A stretch of 64,000 nt of DNA from Nitrosospira sp. Nsp11 (GCF_900142705.1 NZ_FRBV01000002.1:372001-436000); one strand, 5' to 3'. Positions 32,650 to 43,679 are shown, counted from the stretch's first letter. Notes: generated from the sequence alone by a model not told the origin. Translations and numbers: made by a program.

Positions 32650-35108
32650 GTCTTCCCCACGCCCGTGGGGGTGTTTCTATATTCATATAAAAGCTCGTCG
32701 CAGATGGATACGCCGGAGAGATTAATAAAGCATATACTCACCGGATTGCTTGAGGGATGCTGTTTCGCGTATTGTGCAAAGGCAGTAGCAATTACCCACC
32801 TGTCGAGTTGATTCATGACGCCGTAGCGTTCGGCGGCCGGGATAAATGCCATGGGTGGTACCAGCATCCCGTCTTCGTCCTGCATGCGCAACAGCATTTC
32901 ATAGTGACCACCATTTCCAGTACTGTCCGAGAGCCGTAGTATTTTTTGCGAGTACAGCACAAACCGTTGTTCTTCCAGTGCTTTGTGAATACGCCCAACC
33001 CATCCCATCTCGCCCCGCCGTTTCTCAAGGCCTTCATCTTCGGAAGTATAGAGCTGGATCTTGTTGCGCCCCTTGTCCTTGGCAAGAAAGCAGGCTGAAT
33101 CAGCCATGCGTAGAATGTCTGTAATCGTTTCCTCGCCGTCGCTGAATGTCACCAGCCCGATACTGACACCAAGCCGGAATATTCTGTCTTCCCAAATAAA
33201 ACGAAAGTCCCGCACTGTCTGCCTCAACTCGTCAGCCAGAATCAATGCAGGCTTTGTGGGGCAACTCTCCAGTAATACGCCGAATTCGTCTCCTCCAAGG
33301 CGCGCCAGGGTGTCGTTCCTACGGAGCCTGGTTTGCAGTACGGCGCTGAGTTGTTTCAACAGCTCGTCGCCGGCGATGTGGCCGCAAGTATCATTTACGA
33401 TCTTGAACTGATCAAGATCAAGATAGAGCAACGTGTGCTCGGCACCATCCTGTTTACCCGTCCGCAGTGCGTGCTTCAGGCGCCGCTCAAACTCATGCCT
33501 GTTAATCAGGCCGGTTAACCCGTCGTGGGTTGCCTGATATGTCATCTGGGTTGCCATTCTCTGTGCATGAGTCACATCGTGAAACACGAGCACAGCGCCG
33601 ATAATTTTCCCATGTTGATCACGTATGGGGGCAACAGACTTTTCAATCGGAAAAATTTTGCCGTTTCGCTGTATCAGAAGGATATGCGCATCGTGGCGGG
33701 TTTCCTTGTCGTAGAGAACTCGTTCAACCGGGTTGTGAGCGGGTTCATTGGTTTGCGCGTTGACTATTTGGCATACGTCGGGCAGCGGGAGACCGTTCGC
33801 CTCCTCCGAAGTCCAGCCAGTCATGGTTTCTGCAACAGGGTTCAGATAAGTCACTTTCCCAGCCACATCGGTCGTGATAACGGCATCACCGATGCAGCTG
33901 AGCGTTACGCGCAGGCGCTCCTTCTCTTCATGGAGTGCTTTTTCGGCAATCTCGCGTTCTGTAAGATCGCGCCGGAGCTGTGTTTGTATTTCCTTGACCC
34001 GCTTGCGTTCGGTGACATCGCGAATGGCGCTGGATATTAGAGTGCCCTCTTCGGTCTCAAGGGGACTAAGGCTGATTTCAACAGGAAATTCAGTGCCATC
34101 CCGGCGCAATCCATACAGTTCCAGCCCAATCCCCATTGGCCGTGTTCGCGGCGCACTAGCGAAATTTTTGCGAAAAATCGGATGTTTCTTCCTGTAACGG
34201 GCGGGAATCAGCATCTCGATCTTGTTGCCCAGAAGCTGTTCGCGCGGATAGCCAAAAAGCTTTTCAGTTTGTGAGTTGACCAACACAATCTCGCCTTTAT
34301 TATTGACGATCACGATCGCGTCCGGTGCAGCTTCCAACAGCCCACGGAATTTTTGTTCCGCTTTTTTGCGTTCGCTGGTATCGCGAATCGCACTCATGCT
34401 AAAAACTCCTTCTTCCGTTTCGATTGGGCTCAGGCTGATTTCGACCGGAAACTCGATGCCATCCTTGCGCAAACCGTATAGCTCTAGTCCGGCACCCATG
34501 GTGCGGGTACGGGGCTGGGTAAAGAAATTAGCGCGATGTCCAACATGACGGCTGCGATAGCGCTGCGGTAATAGCGTTTCTATCGTCTGGCCTCGTAATT
34601 CCTGCTTTTGATAGCCGAACAGCTTCTCGGCCTGCATGTTGACCAGCACGATGCGACCTGTCGAATTCACTATCACTATCCCGTCGGGGGTCGAATCGAG
34701 CAGGTTGCCGAATTTAGTCCTGATCAGCTTCGCATCACGCAATGCTTTCAGATGGGTTATGTCTGTGCTGCTGATCAATACATATCCATGCTGCTGCTGT
34801 TCGGATGCCAGGACCTTGAACGAAAGGTTTACATGGATCAGAGCGCCGTCTTTTTTCCGGCACAATGCTTCGTGTACGGAAACCTCGGTTTGCAAAAGAT
34901 CATTGATCTCATCCTGCATTCTCCACTGATAATCGGGTGTACTGATAAGCTCCTCAAACGAATGCTGCAAGGCCTCTGCAACGGTATAGCCGAATACAGA
35001 TTCCGCGCCGTTGTTCCAGTAAACAACAATGCCGTCACGTGTCGTAATCACAATCCCGTCGGGCATTTCATCAAGAACAAGCTTGCCAAAATCTGTTGCC
35101 ATTACCAT
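32634..35108 (-). CDS. PAS-repeat diguanylate cyclase with EAL domain truncated at a CRISPR repeat (824 aa)
   Basis: The protein has four PAS-type sensor segments (about 1-125, 130-250, 255-375, 395-520), then a GGDEF domain with intact RLGGDEF near residue 605. It should make cyclic di-GMP. An EAL domain starts after about 710 but has EMLLR where EALLR is usual. It breaks off at [12 protein letters not shown], before the catalytic TE, DDFG and Lys motifs. The last 15 residues are the CRISPR repeat and leader read backwards. ATG 35108 or 35102 are both possible starts. Phosphodiesterase activity is almost certainly lost. Confidence 0.85.
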   Translation of the reverse strand: MVMATDFGKLVLDEMPDGIVITTRDGIVVYWNNGAESVFGYTVAEALQHSFEELISTPDYQWRMQDEINDLLQTEVSVHEALCRKKDGALIHVNLSFKVLASEQQQHGYVLISSTDITHLKALRDAKLIRTKFGNLLDSTPDGIVIVNSTGRIVLVNMQAEKLFGYQKQELRGQTIETLLPQRYRSRHVGHRANFFTQPRTRTMGAGLELYGLRKDGIEFPVEISLSPIETEEGVFSMSAIRDTSERKKAEQKFRGLLEAAPDAIVIVNNKGEIVLVNSQTEKLFGYPREQLLGNKIEMLIPARYRKKHPIFRKNFASAPRTRPMGIGLELYGLRRDGTEFPVEISLSPLETEEGTLISSAIRDVTERKRVKEIQTQLRRDLTEREIAEKALHEEKERLRVTLSCIGDAVITTDVAGKVTYLNPVAETMTGWTSEEANGLPLPDVCQIVNAQTNEPAHNPVERVLYDKETRHDAHILLIQRNGKIFPIEKSVAPIRDQHGKIIGAVLVFHDVTHAQRMATQMTYQATHDGLTGLINRHEFERRLKHALRTGKQDGAEHTLLYLDLDQFKIVNDTCGHIAGDELLKQLSAVLQTRLRRNDTLARLGGDEFGVLLESCPTKPALILADELRQTVRDFRFIWEDRIFRLGVSIGLVTFSDGEETITDILRMADSACFLAKDKGRNKIQLYTSEDEGLEKRRGEMGWVGRIHKALEEQRFVLYSQKILRLSDSTGNGGHYEMLLRMQDEDGMLVPPMAFIPAAERYGVMNQLDRWVIATAFAQYAKQHPSSNPVSICFINLSGVSICDELLYEYRNTPTGVGKTPTNC
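32650..32677 (+). CRISPR. Single type I-E CRISPR repeat, no spacers
   Basis: The 28-base unit begins GTCTTCCCCAC and ends GTGGGGGTGTTTC, with the I-E hairpin CCCCAC-GCCC-GTGGGG. There is no second copy within the next few hundred bases, nor elsewhere in the window that I could see. The bases directly after 32,677 belong to the truncated GGDEF-EAL gene. The array is therefore reduced to one repeat. Confidence 0.8.
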
Positions 35109-35505
35109 TGCTCGCAAAGAAGTTCGTTCATTTTGAAATTAGGCATGGTAAGGGCACCAATCGGTAAAGCCTCCAGAAAATTGCTGGTTCAAAAGGTTAG
35201 GTCAATACCGCAAAGCTGATATAGCAGCAGCGCTTCTTGCAGCATATGTTGCAAACGCTGGTGTATATTCTTTGGTGCAGGGAATCTGCGAGCTAGTCTT
35301 GTCGACAATTTCTGTGGTTTTTAGGCGAGGGGGCCGTTCCACGACAAGGGGCTTTTGGGGATTGATTTGTTTCTTGCTACAAAGAAATTTTCCATATTGC
35401 GAGCTCAACTGCCTGCCAGTACTTCAGCAATGATTATAGCGTCTGGTCGGTTCATATTCCGCTGTGATCCTTCGAGCCCGACAGGCCGATAGCCGAAGTT
35501 GACAT
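35109..35505. other. Intergenic stretch between the GGDEF gene and fliE
   Basis: No gene is convincing here. It should contain the promoter of the leftward GGDEF gene and the end of the leftward fliE transcript. I saw no strong terminator or promoter motif. Confidence 0.4.
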
Positions 35506-35847
35506 TTATACCGGCATGTTCATGATATCTTGATACGCCGATACCATTTTGTTGCGGACTTGCAGGGTATATTGGAATGAGATGGAGGCCTTCTGCATCG
35601 ATATCATTGCCTCGGTAAGGTTTGCATCAGGCGCGCCCAGTTCGAAATCTCGCGCAAGCTTTGCCGCATGCTGCTGGACGTTATTGACTTGATCCAGGGA
35701 TTTCCTGAATACGGTGGTGAAATCAACCCCCATACCTTCACCGCCGGCCCCGCGAGCATTGGATATAGCCGATGGCGGTTTTCCCGCCGCGAGCGCAGCA
35801 CCGCTTTGCAACTGGGCGAGCATTGCGTCTATTTTTGATACATCCAT
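35506..35847 (-). CDS. fliE: Flagellar hook-basal body protein FliE
   Basis: FliE is the adaptor between the MS ring and the proximal rod. I use ATG 35847 (MDVSKIDAMLAQL), giving 113 residues, the usual size; a longer frame from 36045 is not needed. The C-terminus LTEAMISMQKASISFQYTLQVRNKMVSAYQDIMNMPV is the family signature. It is read away from fliF, so the two share the 346-base region 35848-36193. Confidence 0.93.
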   Translation of the reverse strand: MDVSKIDAMLAQLQSGAALAAGKPPSAISNARGAGGEGMGVDFTTVFRKSLDQVNNVQQHAAKLARDFELGAPDANLTEAMISMQKASISFQYTLQVRNKMVSAYQDIMNMPV

Positions 35848-36193
35848 CTGATCCCCGTTTCTTGCGTTTCTTTGGAAAGCATGCACGATACACGGCTCAG
35901 CCACGAATCCGTTCGCTGAAAAGGCTGTAAAAGCCGCTTCTATTCCTTGTTTTAAAACCTGCGTGCATGTTGATAATGCTCGAATTCGCTTAAACCCAAA
36001 TCCGGCAGTCGACCGCACATTTTCAAATTCAGCACCATGGACCATAAAGATTTCCTGTATCGCTTATCCTCACCTTCCTGGTCAGTTCATTACCCTCGCT
36101 ACAGCCTGCAGATTTATGTCGAATGCCATGTTGGGCTTATATGACGAACAATAAAAAAATCCATTCTATTCATATCGAATCACTGGAGACACC
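35848..36193. promoter_or_regulatory. Divergent promoter region fliE / fliF
   Basis: The region must drive fliE leftward and fliFGHIJK rightward. I looked for sigma-54 (TGGC-N8-TGC) and sigma-28 (TAAA-N15-GATAA) patterns. TTAAAACC...TTGATAATG at about 35950-35976 is reminiscent of sigma-28 but its spacing is too short, so no site is assigned. Confidence 0.35.
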
Positions 36194-37891
36194 ATGGCAG
36201 TAGCTGCTGAAGCCACTGCACCAGGCGGAATTCAGACTTTCGCGCAGGGTTTTTTGGCGCGGATGTCCAGTCAGCAGAAGATGGGCCTGATGCTGGCTGT
36301 CTCGGCCATTGTCGCATTGCTGGCAGGCGGTTGGATGTGGAGCCAGGTTCCCGACTACAAGGTGCTGTTCAGCAATGTATCCGACCGTGACGGCGGGGCT
36401 ATCATTGCATCCCTGCAGCAAATGAATGTACCGCATAAGTTTGCCGATGGAGGTGGAGCGATTCTCGTGCCTGCCAACCAGGTTCACGACGTCCGCCTTA
36501 AACTTGCGGCACAGGGGTTGCCCAAGGGCGGCCTGGTCGGTTTCGAGCTGATGGAAAACCAGAAGTTCGGCACCAGCCAGTTTCTTGAACAGGTCAACTT
36601 CCAGCGTGCACTGGAAGGCGAGCTTGCCCGCTCGATCCAGGCAGTGGCAGCAATCGATAGCGCGCGGGTCCATCTAGCCATCGGCAAGCAATCCGTGTTC
36701 ATGCGTGAACAGCAAAAACCAAGCGCCTCGGTCCTGGTAAATCTCTACCCCGGCCGCGTGCTTGACCAGCAGCAGGTAAACGCAATCACACACCTGGTTT
36801 CCAGCAGCGTCCCAAACCTGCCTGTCAGTAATGTCACAGTCGTAGACCAGCAGGGCAACCTGTTGAGCAAAACCGACGAATCGGACACCGGCTCCGGCTT
36901 GAACCCCAACCAGTTGAAGTATTTGCTGGCGTTGGAGCAGAACTATACCAAACGTATAGAAGCCATCATCGCGCCCATCGTGGGAAAGGAAAACGTGCGA
37001 GCCCAGGTTACGGCCGATGTCGATTTCGCTCACTCCGAGCAAATGGATGAGATTTATAAACCCAACCAGGACCCGGGCAGCTCCACGGTGCGCAGCCAGC
37101 AGACCTCGGAATCAGCCAATGGGACGGCCCAGGAGGGCGGCGTTCCGGGCGCCCTTTCCAATCAGCCTCCCATGCCGGCAACGGCTCCGATCACGACACC
37201 GCCGGGCTCGCCCCTCAGCCAGACGCCGACAACCGGTGCGACGCAGCCCGTAATGCCTCCTGTGCAAACCAGTACCAACACACGCAAGGACGCCACCATC
37301 AATTATGAGGTGGACAAGAGGATCCAGCATGTGCGCAGACCGGTGGGCGGCATAAAACGCCTGTCCGTTGCGGTGGTCGTCAACCACAGCAAGGTGACGG
37401 ATCAGAATGGAGTAGTCAGCAGCAAACCGTTGAGCGACGCCCAGAAGATACAGATCACGGATCTGGTGAAGGAAGCCATGGGCTTCAGCAATGAGCGTGG
37501 CGACACGCTAAATGTGGTCAACAGTCCCTTTACGGACATCGAGCAGGATGTTCTGCCCGAGTTGCCGCTCTGGAAACAGCCGGAAATGATTGACCTTGCA
37601 CAACAGACCGGAAAAAATTTACTGATCGGGGCGCTGATTCTGTATCTGGTACTGGGCGTATTGCGGCCGATGCTAAAGCGTGCGAATCAGCCGCCGCCCC
37701 CCTTGCTGACCGATTCCACCGAGAATGACGAAGATAAAACCGCGCAACCTGCGCCGGCTCTGACTACCGCGACTACCGCGCCGCGATTCTCCGGTTATGA
37801 GCAAAACCTGGCGCTTGCCCGGCAATTGGCCAGGGATGACCCGAAGCTGGTAGCGGGCATTGTCAAACAGTGGGTGACGGGCAATGAATGA
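36194..37891 (+). CDS. fliF: Flagellar MS-ring protein FliF
   Basis: 565 residues, ATG 36194 with GGAG upstream. A first transmembrane helix at about 33-52 is followed by periplasmic ring-building motifs (YKVLFSNVSDRDGGAIIASLQQMNVP, EGELARSIQAVAAIDSARVHLA). A long Pro/Thr/Gln-rich linker covers about 310-370, and the second helix lies near 475-495 (LLIGALILYLVLGVL). The C-terminal tail that binds FliG ends in LARDDPKLVAGIVKQWV. It overlaps fliG by eight bases. Confidence 0.96.
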   Translation: MAVAAEATAPGGIQTFAQGFLARMSSQQKMGLMLAVSAIVALLAGGWMWSQVPDYKVLFSNVSDRDGGAIIASLQQMNVPHKFADGGGAILVPANQVHDVRLKLAAQGLPKGGLVGFELMENQKFGTSQFLEQVNFQRALEGELARSIQAVAAIDSARVHLAIGKQSVFMREQQKPSASVLVNLYPGRVLDQQQVNAITHLVSSSVPNLPVSNVTVVDQQGNLLSKTDESDTGSGLNPNQLKYLLALEQNYTKRIEAIIAPIVGKENVRAQVTADVDFAHSEQMDEIYKPNQDPGSSTVRSQQTSESANGTAQEGGVPGALSNQPPMPATAPITTPPGSPLSQTPTTGATQPVMPPVQTSTNTRKDATINYEVDKRIQHVRRPVGGIKRLSVAVVVNHSKVTDQNGVVSSKPLSDAQKIQITDLVKEAMGFSNERGDTLNVVNSPFTDIEQDVLPELPLWKQPEMIDLAQQTGKNLLIGALILYLVLGVLRPMLKRANQPPPPLLTDSTENDEDKTAQPAPALTTATTAPRFSGYEQNLALARQLARDDPKLVAGIVKQWVTGNE

Positions 37892-38882
37892 GGAGGGCAT
37901 CAGCAAAGGCGCGATCCTGCTTCTATCGCTGGGCGAGGATGAGGCGGTGAAGGTACTCAAGCATCTGAACCCCCTCGAGGTGCAGAAGCTGGGCATAGCA
38001 ATGGCAAAAGTCAAGAACCTGAGCCAGGAGCAGATCAATGCCGTACTCAGCGATTTCTGCAGCCGCGCCAATGGGGAAAACCTTCTCATGGATCTCGACT
38101 CGGAAAGTTATACCCGCGCGGTACTCGAAAGGGCGTTGGGCGAGGACAAGTCCACGGACATCATCAGCCGTATTCTGGAAGGCAACGATACCAGCGGTAT
38201 CGAGGGGCTCAAATGGATCGATTCGCAATCGGTGGCGGAGCTGATCAAGGGTGAGCATCCACAAATCATAGCCACCATCCTGGTGCATCTGGATCGCAAT
38301 CAGGCAAGCGATATTCTGGGCCAGCTCACCGAGCAACTGCGTAATGACGTACTGCTCCGTATCGCCACGCTCGAGGGCATTCAACCCTACGCCTTGCGCG
38401 AGCTCAACGATGTGCTGACCGACCTGCTCTCCGGCAGCGAGAATATCAACAAAAGCCCTGTAGGGGGAATCCGGACGGCAGCCGAAATTATCAACTTCAT
38501 GGGTAGCGCAGCCGAGACTTCCGTGCTTGGCAATTTACGCGAGTTCGACGAGGATCTGGCGCAAAAAATAATGGACCAGATGATCGTCTTCGAGAACCTG
38601 ATGGACATAGACGACCGTGGCATTCAACTCGTGCTGCGTGAGACCGATTCCGGCTCGCTCGTCGTCGCGCTGAAAGGCGCGGCCGAGGAACTTCGCGAAA
38701 AAATATTCAGAAACATGTCAAACAGGGCTTCCGAAACGCTGCGTGAAGACCTGGAGGTCATGGGTCCGGTGAGGGTGAGTGAGGTAGAAGCCCAGCAGAA
38801 GCAAATATTACAGGTTGTTCGCCGGCTTTCCGACGAAGGCCGGATCGTATTCGGCAGCAAGAAAGAAGAAAGTTATATCTAG
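37884..38882 (+). CDS. fliG: Flagellar motor switch protein FliG
   Basis: 332 residues, normal length. N-terminal SKGAILLLSLGEDEAVKVLKHL binds FliF; EHPQIIATILVHLDRNQASDIL is the middle domain. The C-terminal torque domain carries the charged residues of DLMDIDDRGIQLVLRETDSGSL and the conserved LREKIFRNMSNRASE. It works with FliM and FliN in the C ring. Confidence 0.96.
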   Translation: MNEEGISKGAILLLSLGEDEAVKVLKHLNPLEVQKLGIAMAKVKNLSQEQINAVLSDFCSRANGENLLMDLDSESYTRAVLERALGEDKSTDIISRILEGNDTSGIEGLKWIDSQSVAELIKGEHPQIIATILVHLDRNQASDILGQLTEQLRNDVLLRIATLEGIQPYALRELNDVLTDLLSGSENINKSPVGGIRTAAEIINFMGSAAETSVLGNLREFDEDLAQKIMDQMIVFENLMDIDDRGIQLVLRETDSGSLVVALKGAAEELREKIFRNMSNRASETLREDLEVMGPVRVSEVEAQQKQILQVVRRLSDEGRIVFGSKKEESYI

Positions 38883-39020
38883 CAGCTGTCGTACTTGAAG
38901 AATCGCAGCGAAAAAGTGACTGGGTGCGGGCGGATTTTGCGGATTTTGAAGGCCAATAGCTAACCTGGTGCCGCTTTCGCTCCCGCGCCCCGCCGCATAG
39001 ATAAGGTGAAAAAAGGACGA

Positions 39021-39716
39021 ATGACGACCATGGCCAGCCGGATTATTCATAAGAAATCACTCGCTGCCTATCAACGTTGGGAAATGGATACTTTCGAACC
39101 TGCGGGGGTATCGGTGCCCGAGCCTTGCGAAGGAAAGCACGAGAGTGCGGATAATTCCAACACGGCAGTGATCCTGCCTACGGTCGAGCAGATCGAACAG
39201 ATTCATCAACAAGCACGGCAGGAAGGCTACGCTGCTGGATATGAAGCCGGCTTCAATGCTGGCCAAGAGGCTGGCTATCAGGCCGCCAGTGCGCAAGGCG
39301 CAGCGGAGGTCGGCAAATTGCAGGCGCTGCTGCTTAATTTCCACCGTGAATTAACAAATGCTGATCAGGCTGTCTCTGACAACTTGCTCACTCTGGCCCT
39401 GTGCCTCGCCAAGCAAATGCTGCGTGAAGGCTTGAAGGTGAAGCCGGAGCTCATGCTTGGGGTGGTGCGCGATTGCCTGCAAAATGATGCCGCGTTCAGT
39501 CGCCCGGTACAACTATTCTTGCATCCGGATGATGCCGCGCTGGTGCGCGAACATCTGCACCACGAACTCAACGATTGCACGGTTTGCGTTGATTCCAGCC
39601 TGGACCGCGGCAGTTGCCGGATCAAGACGGTCAGTGGCCAGATCGACGCCACCCTGGCGACGCGTTGGCAGCGCATGGTTCAAACGCTGGGGCAAAGCAG
39701 CAGTTGGCTGGAGTAA
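39021..39716 (+). CDS. fliH: Flagellar export regulator FliH
   Basis: I chose ATG 39021 after AAAAGGA (231 residues); GTG 39006 and ATG 39030 are alternatives. The middle has the Gly-rich FliH pattern (ARQEGYAAGYEAGFNAGQEAGYQAA, a GxxxG repeat series), followed by the stator-like C-terminal domain. FliH binds the FliI ATPase and guides it to the export gate. It lies in the usual place between fliG and fliI. Confidence 0.92.
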   Translation: MTTMASRIIHKKSLAAYQRWEMDTFEPAGVSVPEPCEGKHESADNSNTAVILPTVEQIEQIHQQARQEGYAAGYEAGFNAGQEAGYQAASAQGAAEVGKLQALLLNFHRELTNADQAVSDNLLTLALCLAKQMLREGLKVKPELMLGVVRDCLQNDAAFSRPVQLFLHPDDAALVREHLHHELNDCTVCVDSSLDRGSCRIKTVSGQIDATLATRWQRMVQTLGQSSSWLE

Positions 39717-39829
39717 CCCGAGCCCACGGTTTACCACTCATTTTTCAGTCAGGTGATGACTTGCTGGAACTGATGGGGCGCGTGACCTTCACTTTTTGAT
39801 AGTTCGCTAGGCAGATTCAGGACAAACCC

Positions 39830-41260
39830 ATGCAAGCTTCCTCTCACACAGACCCTCACACGGACCAGTGGCGCAAATTTCTCAAGAGCTGCGGTGATAT
39901 GGCCGTCAACGCTCAACCCTTCCAGGTTTCCGGTAGTCTTACTCGGGTTACGGGACTGGTAATGGAAGCAGTAGGACTCAAGCTTGCAGTGGGAAGCGGC
40001 TGCACTGTGCTGACGCCCAATGGCAACAGGGTAGAGGCGGAGGTAGTAGGTTTTCAAGGCGACCGGCTTTATCTGATGCCCAACACCGATGTGTTTGGCC
40101 TGACACCGGGCGCGAAGGTGATCCCCTGGAGCAACACAGGCGCATTGCCGGTGCTGGATGACGCTGGCCAGCCACGACGTCGCGCCTCCGACCGACTCAA
40201 GCGTTTCCCGGTGGGAAATGGGCTACTGGGGCGCGTGCTGGACGGCGCTGGACGGCCGCTGGATGGTTTGGGACCGTTGCAGGCGGAGCATGGCGCGCCG
40301 CTCGTCAACAAACCGCTCAATCCGCTTGATCGGGATCCGATAAATCAGACACTGGATGTCGGAGTACGCGCCATCAATGCGCTGCTTACTGTTGGACGCG
40401 GCCAGCGCATGGGCCTGTTTGCCGGTTCCGGGGTGGGCAAGAGCGTCCTGCTCGGCATGATGGCGCGCTACACCAGCGCCGATGTGATAGTAGTGGGGCT
40501 GATCGGTGAGCGAGGCCGCGAGGTCAAGGAATTTATCGAACAAATCCTTGGTCCGGAAGGGCTGGCCCGCTCAGTGGTGGTGGCCGCCCCGGCCGATACC
40601 TGGCCGTTGATGCGATTGCAGGGCGCATCCTATGCCACATCCATCGCCGAATATTTTCGCGATCAGGGCAAGAATGTCCTGCTGATCATGGATTCGCTTA
40701 CGCGCTATGCCATGGCGCAGCGAGAAATAGCGCTGGCAATTGGAGAGCCGCCCGCCACGAAAGGTTATCCGCCTTCCGTGTTCGCCCGATTGCCGCAACT
40801 GGTAGAACGGGCCGGCAACGGCATCAAGGGAGGAGGTTCGATTACCGCTTTCTACACCGTGTTGACCGAGGGGGACGACCAGCAGGACCCCATCGCGGAT
40901 GCAGCCCGCGCCATCCTCGACGGGCATATCGTGCTGTCGCGCCATCTTGCGGAAGCGGGTCATTATCCCGCCATCGATATAGAAGCTTCGATCAGCCGGG
41001 CCATGACCGGATTGATTTCGCCGCAATATTTCGAACAGGTACGTGGCTTCAAGCAGCTCTATTCGCGTTATCAGCGTTCACGCGATCTGATCAGTGTAGG
41101 AGCCTACTCTTCCGGGAGCGACCCGCTGCTGGACCGCGCGATCACGCTATATCCCCAACTGGAAGCGTTCCTTCAGCAAGGCATGTTCGAGCGTGCGGAT
41201 TATGCGGACAGTGCCGCTAAACTGGGCGTGCTGCTCGGCGAACAGCCGCGGCCAACCTGA
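39830..41260 (+). CDS. fliI: Flagellum-specific ATPase FliI
   Basis: 476 residues with Walker [15 protein letters not shown] near 196-206 and Walker [18 protein letters not shown]. The family segments [15 protein letters not shown] and [22 protein letters not shown] are present. It powers unfolding and delivery of export substrates, with FliH and FliJ on each side. It is spaced 113 bases from fliH. Confidence 0.97.
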   Translation: MQASSHTDPHTDQWRKFLKSCGDMAVNAQPFQVSGSLTRVTGLVMEAVGLKLAVGSGCTVLTPNGNRVEAEVVGFQGDRLYLMPNTDVFGLTPGAKVIPWSNTGALPVLDDAGQPRRRASDRLKRFPVGNGLLGRVLDGAGRPLDGLGPLQAEHGAPLVNKPLNPLDRDPINQTLDVGVRAINALLTVGRGQRMGLFAGSGVGKSVLLGMMARYTSADVIVVGLIGERGREVKEFIEQILGPEGLARSVVVAAPADTWPLMRLQGASYATSIAEYFRDQGKNVLLIMDSLTRYAMAQREIALAIGEPPATKGYPPSVFARLPQLVERAGNGIKGGGSITAFYTVLTEGDDQQDPIADAARAILDGHIVLSRHLAEAGHYPAIDIEASISRAMTGLISPQYFEQVRGFKQLYSRYQRSRDLISVGAYSSGSDPLLDRAITLYPQLEAFLQQGMFERADYADSAAKLGVLLGEQPRPT

Positions 41261-41336
41261 CCTGGTCCGCCTTGGTCTGACCTGACTGAATTAGCCCAAG
41301 CTTGGCCCCAACCAACCCTGACCCGAAAAGAAGAAA

Positions 41337-41786
41337 ATGGCAAAACCATCTGCTTTGGATACATTGATCGAACTGGCGCAGACACGCACGGATGATGCGG
41401 CAAAACGCCTGGGGATGCTGTGCAAGCAAGGTGTGCAGGTAGAAGCCAAGCTCCAGTTGCTGCTGCAATATCGGGATGACTACTCTGCTCGCTTTCAGGT
41501 GTCGATGCGGCAAGGGCTAACGGCATCCGACTGGCGCAACTACCAGGAGTTTATCGACAAGCTCGACGCCGCAATCACCCAACAGCGCGAGACCCTGGCC
41601 TCGGCGCAGCAACGCGTCGCAGCAGGCAAAGTTGCGTGGCAGTCGGCCAAGCGCACTTTTAATTCTTATGACACGCTCGCGCAACGCCAGGCTCGCGCGG
41701 AATTGCTGCGTGCCACAAAGCGCGAGCAGCGTGAAACCGACGAGCATACAGTCAACGCCGCCGCCCGCCAGAATCCATCGCGCTAA
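41337..41786 (+). CDS. fliJ: Flagellar export chaperone FliJ
   Basis: 149 residues, almost wholly a long antiparallel coiled coil (LDTLIELAQTRTDDAAKRLG, KLDAAITQQRETLASAQQRV). FliJ sits in the centre of the FliI hexamer. The identification rests on size, coiled coil and fixed order after fliI. Confidence 0.9.
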   Translation: MAKPSALDTLIELAQTRTDDAAKRLGMLCKQGVQVEAKLQLLLQYRDDYSARFQVSMRQGLTASDWRNYQEFIDKLDAAITQQRETLASAQQRVAAGKVAWQSAKRTFNSYDTLAQRQARAELLRATKREQRETDEHTVNAAARQNPSR

Positions 41787-41834
41787 TCGCTTCCTTCTTA
41801 ACCATCACCATCGAAAAATATCGGGACCAATATT

Positions 41835-43316
41835 ATGCTGACCTTGTCCGCGCTCCACAATACGCCTTCATCCCCGGTGTCTCCGCTCAAGAATTCCGCT
41901 CCCGCTACTGATGCACAGGAGGCGGGGCGAGCAGCCACTACTGCTGGTTTTGGCGAAGTGCTTGCACATGAAATGAGCGGCAAGGACCGCTCCGAGGCTG
42001 AGCTACCCGACGAGAAGACAGCTCCAGGCAAAGATCGCGATGGCAGGGTCATCAGTATTGGGGAGATGAAAGCGCGAAATGCAGAAATAAAGAAAGATAC
42101 AGAGGAAAAGGAAGGTAATGTGATTGTGGCTGCTGTGGCGCTTAAGCCCATGAATATGACGGAAGTATTGCCCAGTCTGGCGGCCGCTCGCACGCCAGGT
42201 TCCCGAACCGATGCCGGAATCGAAGTCCGAGCCGATGTCCAGGCCGATACCCAGGGCAACGATCCTCAGGGCAACGATCCCGCCGATATCCTGGCCAGCA
42301 TGTTCCCGGCCGAGCTCGCCACTGCGGCGGCGCAGCATGCAGGGTTGGCGGCTTCGCAGTTTAGCCCGGTTATAGCACGCTCGGTCGGAATCCCAAACAA
42401 CACTGGTGCAAACATCGGCACAGGCATCGGCACGAGGGCTGCCATGGCCGCCGCCGATGCGGGCGCGTCCCAAAATGCTAAATTATCACCTGACGCATTA
42501 ACTAACGTCGAGGCTGGCGTAGTCGCCCGGATAGCAACCGGAGCGGGGCAGGGCGGTGTTAGCGATCCGGTTATACCGGATAAAACTTTCGTTACTAGGA
42601 CTTTCGTTACTAACGATGACGCCTCGATCAAGCCGTCCAAGGATGGAAGACAGGGCATTTTGCCGCAACTGGAGTTCGGCTCGCCGAAATTCAGGTTAGC
42701 CGACGAAACCCAGCAACTCGAAAAATCCATGCTGGACGTTGCACAGCACAACTTGTCCGCCGCACAGGTAGACGCGGGGGCGGGGGTGAGTGCAGCCGTA
42801 CCTGAGCGCGGTTCGATATCGGCAGCTTTGGCTTCAGTTTCAGCTTCAGCGGCTCCGGCAGGTACTCCTGTTCACGCTGCGCTTGGGTTGGAACCTCGCC
42901 TCGGTGCTGCCGGTTGGGATAATGCGCTGGGTCAGAAAGTCCTCTGGATGGTCTCCAATCAGCAGCAGGTTGCGGAGCTGAGCCTCAACCCGCCCGATCT
43001 GGGCCCCTTGCAAGTCGTCTTATCCATCTCCGATGACCAGGTCAGTGCGATGTTCATTTCGCAACAGGCTGATGTTCGGCAAGCGCTGGAAGCCGCGCTT
43101 CCCCGGCTCAAGGAAATGATGGCGGACAGCGGGATCAATCTAAGCAATACGACCGTGAGTGCCGATTCTACCCGGCAACAGGCAGAGTCCGAACAGCAAA
43201 ACCATTCTGGCGCAAGATACGGTAAGGGCAACAGTCAAATGACCGTGCCGGGGATAGATGCGGGTGCAAACCCTATTCGTTCCGGCGTAAGCAGCTTGGT
43301 AGATACGTTCGCTTAG
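41835..43316 (+). CDS. fliK: Flagellar hook-length control protein FliK
   Basis: 493 residues. The first 380 are a low-complexity Ala/Gly/Thr-rich ruler. The C-terminal switch domain is clear: LGQKVLWMVSNQQQVAELSLNPPDLGPLQVVLSISDDQVSAMFISQ, followed by VRQALEAALPRLKEMMADSGINLSN. It senses hook length and switches export specificity through FlhB. A 363-base gap follows. Confidence 0.92.
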   Translation: MLTLSALHNTPSSPVSPLKNSAPATDAQEAGRAATTAGFGEVLAHEMSGKDRSEAELPDEKTAPGKDRDGRVISIGEMKARNAEIKKDTEEKEGNVIVAAVALKPMNMTEVLPSLAAARTPGSRTDAGIEVRADVQADTQGNDPQGNDPADILASMFPAELATAAAQHAGLAASQFSPVIARSVGIPNNTGANIGTGIGTRAAMAAADAGASQNAKLSPDALTNVEAGVVARIATGAGQGGVSDPVIPDKTFVTRTFVTNDDASIKPSKDGRQGILPQLEFGSPKFRLADETQQLEKSMLDVAQHNLSAAQVDAGAGVSAAVPERGSISAALASVSASAAPAGTPVHAALGLEPRLGAAGWDNALGQKVLWMVSNQQQVAELSLNPPDLGPLQVVLSISDDQVSAMFISQQADVRQALEAALPRLKEMMADSGINLSNTTVSADSTRQQAESEQQNHSGARYGKGNSQMTVPGIDAGANPIRSGVSSLVDTFA

Positions 43317-43679
43317 CTTGCAAAAATGCAAAAGCCGCAACTGGGCCTATGGGATTTAAAGGAAATCGGCTGCAAAAGCGTTACTTTCTCGCTGCGATTC
43401 TTCAAATCCGGCAGGTTGCCAAGCGTTGAAATTGCTTTTGGCTGGCAGCACACCCTCCCTGGAAACCAAATCCCAAAAGGCGGGGAATTTTGGCGCCTTA
43501 TTTTCATCGTTCCTTCACCTGAATCCGGTAGTTGAACGACAGGATTAAGGTTCAATCCCTGGCTGATTCAGTCTCATAGATCAAATTTCGAGATGGCCGG
43601 TTTTTCTCCTTCTGTTCGCCGTGTTGTCGCAGGGTTACTACCGTGATAATGGTATTTACACTTTGGAACAGGACGAATC
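43317..43679. other. Intergenic stretch between fliK and fliL
   Basis: It splits the fli cluster into fliFGHIJK and fliLMNOPQR transcription units, so a promoter is likely. Short frames on both strands lack ribosome binding sites. I could not identify a sigma-54 or sigma-28 site with confidence. Confidence 0.4.

Noticed and set aside
43545-43575. GGTTCAATCCCTG, like a tRNA T arm, between fliK and fliL
   Set aside because: No acceptor, D or anticodon arm lies upstream, so it is a chance match.
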